A DNA stretch of 17,378 bases from Clostridia bacterium (GTDB lineage: Bacteria > Bacillota > DSM-16504 > Desulfitibacterales > Desulfitibacteraceae). Shown here piece after piece: positions 8,436 through 15,535 of the stretch. A program made the position numbers and the translations under genes. The first letter of the stretch is position 1; the number at the start of each line of letters is the position of its first letter. The notes beneath the pieces are model-generated. The model saw only the letters and a list, made by a program, of their open reading frames with translations, did no database searches and was not told the origin of the DNA. Where the stretch lies: positions 1-17,378 of the forward strand of contig JAGXSK010000241.1 in the NCBI GenBank assembly GCA_018333845.1, written 5' to 3'.

Positions 8436-9095
8436 TTAAACGGTCTGCCTTGCTGATAATAATTCCATTACTTTTGTCACTGCTTCAGCAGCATCTTCGG
8501 CATAAGCATCTGCCCCTATTTTGTCGGCAAAACGCTGGGTTACAGGGGCTCCCCCTACTATTGTTTTAAAACGATTTCTTATGCCCCTTTTTCTAAGCTC
8601 ATCTTCCAAATTTTTCTGATTCATCAGTGTAGTACTAAGAAGTGCACTGGTGCCAATAACATCAACTTCATTTTCCAGGGCTGACTCTATTATCCTTGCA
8701 TTGGGTACATCACGTCCCAGATCAATAATTTCTATGCCCTGGGTTTTTAAAAGGGATACAACAATGCTTTTTCCAATATCATGAACATCACCTTCTACTG
8801 TTGCAATTAGCATTTTACCTGCCTTCTTCATTGAAACATTATGAGCAACTGCTGCATTGAGTATTTCGGTAGTTTTTTGCATAATACATGCAGACTGAAT
8901 TAGCTGGGGGAGGAATTTTTCACCCCTTTCAAAATAATCACCCACGATTCTAATTCCCACGCTAAATCCTTCTTTAAGAATAAAAACAGGATCTATTCCG
9001 GCACTAATAACAAACTCCGCTAATTGTACTGCTTTTTTTTCATCACATTCTACAATGGAATTTATGGCTTCCTTAATAAGCTCCTCTCTGTTCAT
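8436..9095 (-). CDS. mttC: Methylamine corrinoid protein (MttC/MtbC type)
   Basis: The 219-residue protein is a methyl-accepting corrinoid protein. Residues 1-90 form the helical cap domain. The B12-binding Rossmann domain follows, with EGDVHDIGKS at 101-110 (D103-x-H105-x-x-G108; His105 would be the lower cobalt ligand), GTSAL (148-152) and GGAPVT (181-186). It lies between mtbB and mttB. It is the only corrinoid protein in the window, so it may accept methyl groups from all three methyltransferases, whereas methanogens keep separate MttC and MtbC. The ATG at 9095 follows AGGAGGTGCAGT, and the SD overlaps the TAG stop of mtbB 10 bases away, suggesting translational coupling. The MttC versus MtbC name cannot be decided from sequence alone. 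Confidence 0.9.
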   Translation of the reverse strand: MNREELIKEAINSIVECDEKKAVQLAEFVISAGIDPVFILKEGFSVGIRIVGDYFERGEKFLPQLIQSACIMQKTTEILNAAVAHNVSMKKAGKMLIATVEGDVHDIGKSIVVSLLKTQGIEIIDLGRDVPNARIIESALENEVDVIGTSALLSTTLMNQKNLEDELRKRGIRNRFKTIVGGAPVTQRFADKIGADAYAEDAAEAVTKVMELLSARQTV

Positions 9096-9105
9096 ACTGC
9101 ACCTC

Positions 9106-10497
9106 CTAAATTAGTCCTATTTTTTTCTTGAATTTAGATACAGAGTTAATATTAATCCCTAATATTTGTTCAATGCGCACCTTGGCTTCTATACCTATAG
9201 CAGCTCCTGGCCTGGCTAGAACATGGCCAATATTTAACTCTTCTCTAACCTCTCTCATAGCCTGGGAATCTGAAAGGTCCATTACAGATACTTTCAATTT
9301 GTCTGCTACATATTTTTTAGCCTCTTCTATTCTCATGGCCTTGGAGGACATAACTCGTGCTACCAGATCTCCGGCAGTACGCACTCCGCCCATTCCTGTA
9401 GCCAATTCATGGAGAAAAGCCATCCCAAAAGTATCACCGTGACCAATCTACAAACCATCAGCCTTGCCTATTTCCACTAGTGCAACAGAAGCTCTGGAAA
9501 TAGCATCCACAGGGGCAGTACTTGTCATGGGTACACCACCCACACCCATACCTGCATTAGGGTGAACAGGTATGTTAGAAGCTTCTGAACAGGCCTTAAC
9601 AAAGGTACAAGCTCTAGCTATATTCCAAGGCACTGTTTTATTGCTGTTAGTGTTAATTACAGGTCCAAATACGCTTGCTCCAGCTTTTTCAACTAATTTA
9701 ACCTGCTTATGGGGATATAACCCGGCAAGACGTACATTATCATAAAATAGATCACCATGCATTCCTAATACAAATTCACCAGCCATTCCAATTTCAATAT
9801 CCATTTCCGGATATTCCTTCTTGAGCTTTTCTATTGCCATTAAAGCCGCAAGAAAATCTCCATCTCCCGAAGCTCCAACAGTATCAAAATTTATACCGTC
9901 TGAACCTGCTTCATGCATAACACTTGACACAAAGAAGATATCTTTAAGTGCATGTTCTACAGCCTCCTCTTGTGCTGCTTGAGCTTCAACTATTTTCATC
10001 ATGGGCAGCAGCTCACTCCAGTTATCAACAGGGCCGTCAGGTTTAGTATACAAACCCAAATTTGGCATTGCCCCATAAAAAACTGGAATAGTTGCATTTA
10101 GCTGTATCTGCTCCATTACCTGCCGCTCTTCATGAATTATTGACTTTACTGGCTTAAAGCTATAATCAATATGCCCAACTTCAATAGTATCAGAACAGAT
10201 TGCCCTTTCATGTGCTAATACAGTAGCAAGCCTATCAACGGGCACCCCTCCCCTTAGCGGAAATTTTAAAGTGCCGGCATCAAAGCTATGTACCACTTCG
10301 TCTCCAGGTTCAATACTTACAACTTTTTGGGGAGAGGCACATATTTCATACAGCCGCCTTAATTCATGTTCTGTTAGTGGAGCTATTTTCCCGCGGTCGG
10401 CTGCATCTCTGGTGCCTTCTTCCAGGTCTCCCCTTAATTCTTTTTCAGTTAAATAGCATACACTTCCGTCACCCATTCTAGAAAGAATTTTTCCCAT
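9106..10497 (-). CDS. mtbB: Dimethylamine methyltransferase MtbB with in-frame UAG decoded as pyrrolysine
   Basis: Reading through the TAG at 9448-9450 gives 463 residues, close to methanogen MtbB (about 467). The amber is codon 350 in the context GKADGL-O-IGHGDTFGM, which corresponds to the MtbB pyrrolysine site (VDGI-O-IGVGDPLGM in Methanosarcina). Family blocks before it include HIDYSFKPVK, PVFYGAMPNLGLYTKPDGP, GINFDTVGASGDGD, AGEFVLGMHGDL and NAGMGVGGVPM. After it come RTAGDLVARV and MREVREELNIG. The enzyme demethylates dimethylamine to monomethylamine onto a corrinoid protein. The start at 10497 follows AGGAGG; the longer frame from 10548 has no suitable site. The gene terminates at a second UAG (9106-9108), whose bases run into the AGGAGG of the corrinoid gene. 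The C-terminus matches the family end, so that UAG acts as a stop. Confidence 0.93.
9448..9450 (-). other. In-frame amber codon read as pyrrolysine (mtbB codon 350)
   Basis: The minus-strand TAG lies exactly at the conserved MtbB pyrrolysine site (DGL-O-IG). The same frame continues for 113 codons of MtbB C-terminal sequence. Confidence 0.92.
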
Positions 10498-10510
10498 GTT
10501 TTCTTGCCTC

Positions 10511-11620
10511 CTATTGAAATAATGGAGTATATTCAACTCCCAAAGCATCAGCTACTGCTTTATAAGTCACATTGCCATGAACCATATTTACTCCCCTGGC
10601 AAGTGCTTCGTCTTCCTTCACAGCTGTCATCCAACCCTTGTTGGCTATATCTAAAGCATAGGGAAGTGTAACATTTGTAAGGGCAATTGTTGAAGTTCTT
10701 GCAACAGCTCCAGGCATATTTGCCACACTATAGTGCACCACGTCATATTTTAAATATACTGGATTGCTGTGGGTGGTTATCCTGTCAATAGTCTCAATGC
10801 ATCCACCCTGGTCAATTGCAACATCTACTATAACCGACCCTGGTTTCATTTCTTTTACCATTTCTTCAGTAACCAGGCGTGGTGCTCTTGTTCCTGGTAT
10901 CAATACGGCACCTATTAATAAATCTGCACTTTTCACAGTATCCTTGATACTATAATAGTTAGACACTACTGTTTCTATTTCCTTACCGAAAATATCATCC
11001 AGGTATCTTAATCTCGCTGCACTTATATCAAGAACTGTAACCCTTGCTCCCATACCAAAGGCCACTTTAGCAGCATTCTTGCCCACTACACCTCCACCAA
11101 TTATAACCACGTGAGCTGGAGGAACTCCAGGCACACCACCAAGCAAAATGCCCATGCCTCCTTTAGGTTTTTCTAAAAACTGGGCCCCAATTTGAGTAGC
11201 CATTCTGCCTGCTATTTCACTCATGGGTGCAAGGAGTGGCAGGGTTCCATCTGGCAATTGTACAGTGTCATATGATATGCCAATTACTTTTCTATCCATA
11301 AGTGCATGGGTTACCTCACTTTCTGCAGCTGCATGGAGATAGGTAAAAAGTATCTGATTTTCTTTAAAGTACTCGAACTCTTTAGCTTGTGGTTCCTTCA
11401 CTTTCATGATCATATCTGCTTCCAAATATACGTCAGAAGCTCTGGCAGTTATTTGTGCCCCAGCAAGTTTATACATCTCGTCTGTAAAACCACTTCCAAC
11501 TCCAGCACCTGTTTCAATAAAGACCGTATGCCCGCTTCGCGTAAATGCCTCTGCTCCTGCAGGAGTAATTGCTACCCTATTTTCATTGTTTTTAATTTCC
11601 TTGGGTACACCTATTTTCAC
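10511..11620 (-). CDS. ald: Alanine dehydrogenase
   Basis: The 369-residue protein is an NAD-dependent L-alanine dehydrogenase, interconverting alanine and pyruvate plus ammonium. Seen: the N-terminal MKIGVPKEIKNNENRVAITPAG (substrate Arg and the GVPKE signature), KVKEPQ, FTYLHAAA with the catalytic His, and the nucleotide-binding GGGVVGKNAAKVAFGMGARVTVLD. The start is the GTG at 11620 after GGGGGTG; the longer frame to 11680 overlaps the sigma-54 promoter. It leads the methyltransferase operon, and its TAG stop merges with the AGGAGG of mtbB 13 bases downstream. In this setting it probably removes alanine made by the class III aminotransferase and regenerates pyruvate (inference). A general nitrogen role is the alternative. 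Confidence 0.94.
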   Translation of the reverse strand: MKIGVPKEIKNNENRVAITPAGAEAFTRSGHTVFIETGAGVGSGFTDEMYKLAGAQITARASDVYLEADMIMKVKEPQAKEFEYFKENQILFTYLHAAAESEVTHALMDRKVIGISYDTVQLPDGTLPLLAPMSEIAGRMATQIGAQFLEKPKGGMGILLGGVPGVPPAHVVIIGGGVVGKNAAKVAFGMGARVTVLDISAARLRYLDDIFGKEIETVVSNYYSIKDTVKSADLLIGAVLIPGTRAPRLVTEEMVKEMKPGSVIVDVAIDQGGCIETIDRITTHSNPVYLKYDVVHYSVANMPGAVARTSTIALTNVTLPYALDIANKGWMTAVKEDEALARGVNMVHGNVTYKAVADALGVEYTPLFQ

Positions 11621-11674
11621 AAACACACCCCCATAAACTAGTTCTTTGTCTGTTAAAATCCTAGCTTTAAAACA

Positions 11675-11691
11675 TAGCAAATACTATGCCA
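11675..11691 (-). promoter_or_regulatory. Sigma-54 promoter of the ald-mtbB-mttC-mttB operon
   Basis: The minus strand reads TGGCAT-AGTAT-TTGCTA, an excellent -24/-12 element (consensus TGGCAC-N5-TTGCW) with GG-N10-GC spacing. Transcription would start near 11665, about 45 bases before the GTG start. Enhancer-like dyads lie about 160-200 bp upstream. Confidence 0.82.
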
Positions 11692-11986
11692 AATATTCTT
11701 AATTTTTAAACATTCATAAAGCTTCTTACCGTATAGCAGTAAGTATTCTATCAAGTGCCTTAGACTGGTACCGCATCCTGGCATCATAATGAAAAAAATA
11801 ATTGCAAATAAAATAAGTGCCATGAGTTAAAGCCCTGTAAAAGAAAAAATTCAATGACAATTATCATTAAAAAGAATGAAAATTATCATTGAATCAAAGG
11901 CAGAATTTATTTGTCTTATATTATATAGATGCTGTCAATATATATTTGACTTTGATGCAAATTTGCAAAATTCGAGATCCAAAAAC
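11692..11986. other. Regulatory intergenic region between the regulator gene and ald
   Basis: With the promoter and leader, 366 bases separate ald from the regulator stop, and I see no gene here. The stretch holds the dyad pair at 11849-11894, a small CTTAC/GTAAG inverted repeat (about 11726-11744) and a perfect 12-bp palindrome TGCAAATTTGCA at 11956-11967 of unknown role. Base composition is strongly AT-rich. Confidence 0.6.
11839..11894 (-). promoter_or_regulatory. Paired enhancer-like dyads upstream of ald, possibly also the regulator's terminator
   Basis: AATGA-CAATTA-TCATT (11853-11868) and AATGA-AAATTA-TCATT (11875-11890) start exactly 22 bp apart. The outer half-sites extend to a perfect 9-bp inverted repeat (ATTCAATGA with TCATTGAAT). 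On the minus strand the repeat is followed by TTTTTCTTTT, so it could also terminate the regulator transcript. The position relative to the sigma-54 promoter and the recurrence of the motif favour an activator binding role. Confidence 0.68.
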
Positions 11987-13744
11987 TCAAGAATTGTCTT
12001 TATGTTTTTGTAATATTTTCACAACAGTTGACTGGTCAATTTCCAGGGCTTTAGCAGCCTTATAGGTAGACTGATAGATTTCGTAGGCTTTAACAATCAG
12101 CTGCTTTTCCAATTCTCTCTTGGCTTTTTTGTAAGGAATTAAATCAGTACAAATTACTTTTCCAGACACGGAATCAGATTTAATATTGATTATATTGTGA
12201 AAATGCTTTGGATAGATGGTATCTGTGTCGCTCATGATTAACATTCTTTCAAGAAGGTGTTCTAATTCTCTTACATTTCCCGGCCAATCATATTTTATGA
12301 ATTCATTTATTACTAGCGGATCTAGTCTCTTGTTCATTTGGTATCTTATATTAATTTTCTTCAGAAAGAACTCAACAAGTACAGGTAAGTCGTCTAATCT
12401 TTCTTTTAAAGGTGGAACATTAATAGGAATGATGTTAAGCCGATAAAACAAATCTTTACGAAAAGTTCCTTCCTTTACCATATGCTGCAAGTCACGATTG
12501 GTTGCAGCAATAATTCTCGCATCGATTTTAATTCTTTCCGTTCCTCCCACCCTAATAATGTGGTTGTCCTGCAAAAAGTCCAGCAGCTTAACTTGAAGAT
12601 CATAGGGCATTTCGCCAATCTCATCCAAAAATAAAGTTCCCTTATGTGCCAGCTCAATTTTTCCAATTTTTCCACTCTTATTCGCACCAGTAAAAGCACC
12701 GCTCTCGTATCCAAACAATTCAGAATCCAGCAGGTTATGGGGTATCAATCCACAATTAATTTTTACAAAACTTGAATTTTTCCTGTTGCTCAAGTAATGG
12801 ATTGTCTTTGCAATTACTTCTTTACCAACCCCTGTCTCCCCCAGGACAAGTACAGTTAAGTCCATATTAACTATCTTTTTTATAGTTTGCTTAATATAGT
12901 CCATTTCCCTGCTTTTAGAGACAAAATTGACCTGCGCAAAGACTTCCTCTTGTAAAAGGTCAAGTTCTTTATTAATTTGTTTTAATTTAAGCTCCTTTTC
13001 TTCTATGTCTTTTCTTAATTCTACCAGTTCAGTCACATCTTTTGATGTACATAAAACAAACTGAATTTGGTTATCATCATCATATATTGGCACTCCCGTA
13101 CTAAGCCTGGTGCTTCCATTTCTTACCGTCTGCAGCATATTAACCTTCTTATTTTGCTTTAGAACTTCTACCGTTGTACTAGAGGAAATAATTCTATCAT
13201 TTACTAATTCAGTTACATGCTTTCCTACAACATCACTTGCTCTGATTCCCATAACCCTTTCTGCTTCCGGGTTAATCCTGAGTATATTGCCCTTTTCATC
13301 AGCTAGAAATATTTCTTCCTCAAAGCACTCAAATATTTTTTCATATATATAAAGTTTGTTGTTAATATTTTTTATATAAGTATTAGACAAGGCCTGAAAC
13401 TTTTTGATTGTTTCTAAATTATTTATTATTCCAACAGGCTGCCCGTTGTCTTCTGCAACTATTATAATGTTTGCTTCAAGCTCCAATATATCTATTATTG
13501 AACTATTTGAGTTAACTGTCACAAAATCTTCTTCATTTATTGCCTCAAACAACGTCCTATTATTATGGCCCAATAGTAATTGTTTCAAAATTGTATTAAT
13601 TGAAAAGACCCTTTTTATCCCTGCTTCACCCATTATAATTAAAAAATCCTTATCCACTAACTCAGAAGCAGATATTATTTCGGAAATATTTGCATAATCA
13701 GAATATATTAAAAAATTCTTTGAAGCTATGTCTGATATTTTCAT
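11987..13744 (-). CDS. Sigma-54-dependent enhancer-binding regulator of the amine island
   Basis: The 585-residue protein has an N-terminal region (1-125) resembling a degenerate CBS pair. A PAS domain follows (about 135-240; EEIFLADEKGNILRINPEAERVMG), then a short coiled coil (about 243-270) and an AAA+ domain. The AAA+ domain has Walker A GETGVGKE (302-309), the sigma-54 contact loop GAFTGA (349-354) and Walker B TLFLDEIGE (370-378). A C-terminal Fis/TyrR-like helix-turn-helix lies at about 550-582 (TYKAAKALEIDQSTVVKILQKH). The protein should bind upstream sites and drive open-complex formation by sigma-54 RNA polymerase. The ATG at 13744 follows GGAGGTAAAGGC. The three nearby sigma-54 promoters with shared dyads make it their probable activator. 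The PAS/CBS region would be the sensor; the ligand is unknown. Confidence 0.92.
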   Translation of the reverse strand: MKISDIASKNFLIYSDYANISEIISASELVDKDFLIIMGEAGIKRVFSINTILKQLLLGHNNRTLFEAINEEDFVTVNSNSSIIDILELEANIIIVAEDNGQPVGIINNLETIKKFQALSNTYIKNINNKLYIYEKIFECFEEEIFLADEKGNILRINPEAERVMGIRASDVVGKHVTELVNDRIISSSTTVEVLKQNKKVNMLQTVRNGSTRLSTGVPIYDDDNQIQFVLCTSKDVTELVELRKDIEEKELKLKQINKELDLLQEEVFAQVNFVSKSREMDYIKQTIKKIVNMDLTVLVLGETGVGKEVIAKTIHYLSNRKNSSFVKINCGLIPHNLLDSELFGYESGAFTGANKSGKIGKIELAHKGTLFLDEIGEMPYDLQVKLLDFLQDNHIIRVGGTERIKIDARIIAATNRDLQHMVKEGTFRKDLFYRLNIIPINVPPLKERLDDLPVLVEFFLKKINIRYQMNKRLDPLVINEFIKYDWPGNVRELEHLLERMLIMSDTDTIYPKHFHNIINIKSDSVSGKVICTDLIPYKKAKRELEKQLIVKAYEIYQSTYKAAKALEIDQSTVVKILQKHKDNS

Positions 13745-13857
13745 GCCTTTACCTCCAGCAGAAACTTTTTTAAAGACAATTTAATGTTTTCAACAATGCT
13801 TTATTTTTTTCCTTGTATTTCTTGAAAAATTTTTTGTTAATTTATAATGCAATTTTA

Positions 13858-13874
13858 TTGCAAATCCCATTCCA
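13858..13874 (-). promoter_or_regulatory. Possible sigma-54 promoter of the regulator gene
   Basis: The minus strand reads TGGAAT-GGGAT-TTGCAA with GG-N10-GC spacing, giving a leader of about 100 bases before the ATG at 13744. Only a half-site (AATGA near 13877) and no paired dyad is visible upstream. If real, it may answer to another activator. Confidence 0.5.
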
Positions 13875-13892
13875 ACAATGACCATATATAAT

Positions 13893-13923
13893 ATAAAAAA
13901 CCCGCTATAAATTTGAAGCGGGC
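13893..13923 (-). terminator. Rho-independent terminator after the flavoprotein gene
   Basis: On the minus strand a GC-rich stem (CCCGCT at 13901-13906 pairs with AGCGGG at 13917-13922) is followed by TTTTTT. It lies ten bases after the flavoprotein stop and separates it from the regulator. Confidence 0.85.
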
Positions 13924-13932
13924 TTTATGCTT

Positions 13933-14499
13933 TTAAGATATCTTCTTTATCAGCTTTGCCACATTACCGGCAAATCTTTTTACCGTTTCAACCCCTTCTT
14001 TATCCTCAAGGGCCTCACCAGGTAGCTTTCCAAAAACTATATTCCAGTAGGTGGAGCCTGGTACAATCATTTCATTTATAAAATAAAACATGAGCATCTC
14101 TTGATATGTAGTAGATAAACCTCCACGACGTGCAATAGCAATGGGTCCTCCTACCTTCCAGGATAAAAATCTGTCGGTACCATAGGAAACCATGCCAATT
14201 CTTTGAATGGCATTCATTAAATCACCCCTGGCAGTGCCGAAGTATACAGGAGCACCAATAATAAAGCCTTCTGCTTCTTTTACCTTTTCCAGTATTTCAT
14301 TTAGGCCATCATCTAAAACGCATTTTTTCAACTCGGTACACTTTCTGCAGGCTATACAGGCGTCAATTTTTTTGCCTGCTAGAGATATAATCTCTGTTTC
14401 AAGTCCATTTTCTTGAATTGTTTTCTCACATTCCATCATTATCTGCATTGTGTTCCCGTTTTTCTTTGGGCTGCCTGACAGTAATACTACTTTAGCCAT
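13933..14499 (-). CDS. Iron-sulfur flavoprotein / NADPH-dependent FMN reductase family
   Basis: The 188-residue flavodoxin-fold protein begins MAKVVLLSGSPKKNGNT, the FMN-phosphate loop of the family. It has a compact cysteine motif C48-x2-C51-x2-C54-x5-C60 (ACIACRKCTELKKC), as in the archaeal/clostridial iron-sulfur flavoprotein Isf, where it binds a [4Fe-4S] cluster. APVYFGTARGD (about 82-92) is the second FMN contact. Such proteins carry electrons from ferredoxin or act in oxidative defence. I start at the ATG at 14499 after AGGAGGTTGACT, not at the longer frame from 14532. A vegetative promoter candidate lies at 14533-14560 and a terminator follows, so it is probably a single-gene unit outside the amine regulon. 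The physiological partner is unknown. Confidence 0.88.
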   Translation of the reverse strand: MAKVVLLSGSPKKNGNTMQIMMECEKTIQENGLETEIISLAGKKIDACIACRKCTELKKCVLDDGLNEILEKVKEAEGFIIGAPVYFGTARGDLMNAIQRIGMVSYGTDRFLSWKVGGPIAIARRGGLSTTYQEMLMFYFINEMIVPGSTYWNIVFGKLPGEALEDKEGVETVKRFAGNVAKLIKKIS

Positions 14500-14532
14500 A
14501 GTCAACCTCCTGACTTTTTTTGGTATGTCCAC

Positions 14533-14560
14533 ATTTTATCACATTGCAGCTAACATTCAA
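14533..14560 (-). promoter_or_regulatory. Candidate vegetative promoter of the flavoprotein gene
   Basis: The minus strand has TTGAAT (14560-14555), a 16-base spacer and TAAAAT (14538-14533) with an extended -10 TGA just before it. The predicted start near 14526 lies about 27 bases before the ATG. Confidence 0.5.
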
Positions 14561-14583
14561 ATGCCAGGTATGCTTATTCATAT

Positions 14584-15456
14584 CTACACCTGCCACAAAA
14601 GCATGCCTATGCGACTCTTGGTTTTCTTTACAACCTTATTTTCTGTATTTTTGTTTTTTTGGAGATAGTTTTCTACAGCGGCCTGGACTTCCGGGGTGAT
14701 CTGGGTATACATGGCAATATGAGTAATGATCTCATGGTAAACGTCCTCCAGATCAACCTCTCTTTCACTATAATTTTCTTCAAAAAGTACATTGGGCAGA
14801 TAACCCATCGAATATACAATATTAAAGGGATATATAATATCTGGTGTGTAGGTTTTGTAATCCTCTCCTAATATTCCCCTGGCTATTGTCTCCTGAAGGG
14901 GATATTTTCTTGGGCCAGCAAAGCTGCTTATATAGCAGTAGGACTTTGATGCATCAAGCATTTTCTTAATGGTATCCAGGCTGTTAATCCCTGGAGACAT
15001 GGAAGCAAAAACAAGGTCAAAGTTTTTTAACCAGCCCCTTGATTCCAAATTAACATCTTCCCATTTTTCAGTAAAGGTATTGATACTGGTGAGCTTTCTT
15101 TTAGAAGCTTCTTCCTCCAAAATCTCTATCATCCTTTCAGCAGGGTCTAAAGCCCATACCTGAGCACCCATTTCTGCAAAGGGTATGGCAAAGGTTCCAG
15201 GACCAGAGCCAATATCCAGGATTTTCATGCCCGGAGTAATCTCAAGATTGCATTTTGAAAAAAACTCTTTAACAGAAAACCACCTCCTGGTCCTGGTTTC
15301 CCCACTGGTTTGTTTTGCATAGCCGGCAGCCCTTTTATTCCACCTATCAACAGGATATTCCTGATAACCCGCTGCGCCTTTTTTTGAGCTTGATCTTCTT
15401 CTAGCTTTTTTCCATACATAATCCCAAAACTCTGCTTTTCTAATATCAAAATCCAT
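14584..15456 (-). CDS. Class I SAM-dependent methyltransferase of unknown substrate
   Basis: The 290-residue protein has a Rossmann methyltransferase core. Motif I is ILDIGSGPGTFAIPFA (79-94) and the acidic ribose contact is D104 in ALDPAERMI. A post-motif III-like segment follows (FDLVFASMSPGINS, about 145-158). The N-terminus is rich in lysine and arginine (about residues 7-30). GGAGGTGAAAAA precedes the ATG at 15456. It lies 79 bases downstream of the DUF1624-type gene and 84 bases upstream of the flavoprotein start. Substrate is not recognisable; it is not one of the corrinoid methyltransferases. The stop is TAG followed by ATA TGA in frame, a back-up stop two codons later. Confidence 0.8.
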   Translation of the reverse strand: MDFDIRKAEFWDYVWKKARRRSSSKKGAAGYQEYPVDRWNKRAAGYAKQTSGETRTRRWFSVKEFFSKCNLEITPGMKILDIGSGPGTFAIPFAEMGAQVWALDPAERMIEILEEEASKRKLTSINTFTEKWEDVNLESRGWLKNFDLVFASMSPGINSLDTIKKMLDASKSYCYISSFAGPRKYPLQETIARGILGEDYKTYTPDIIYPFNIVYSMGYLPNVLFEENYSEREVDLEDVYHEIITHIAMYTQITPEVQAAVENYLQKNKNTENKVVKKTKSRIGMLLWQV

Positions 15457-15535
15457 TTTTTCACCTCCGTGCTATTTAAAACACCTTATGTTTTATTCTT
15501 CAATAGAAAACTGTTTGTTTTAATTCTTACTAAAG

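Noticed and set aside
9106..9423. An independent 105-aa protein downstream of a truncated MtbB
   Set aside because: It is the MtbB C-terminal domain in the same frame as the upstream part; only the pyrrolysine codon at 9448-9450 lies between, and its first ATG has no ribosome binding site.
11621..11680. An N-terminal extension of alanine dehydrogenase starting at 11680
   Set aside because: The extension overlaps the sigma-54 -12 box and has no family similarity. The GTG at 11620 has GGGGGTG upstream and gives the standard N-terminus.
13875..13892. A paired activator dyad upstream of the regulator promoter
   Set aside because: Only one AATGA half-site is present; the TCATT partner is missing, so I do not claim autoregulation.
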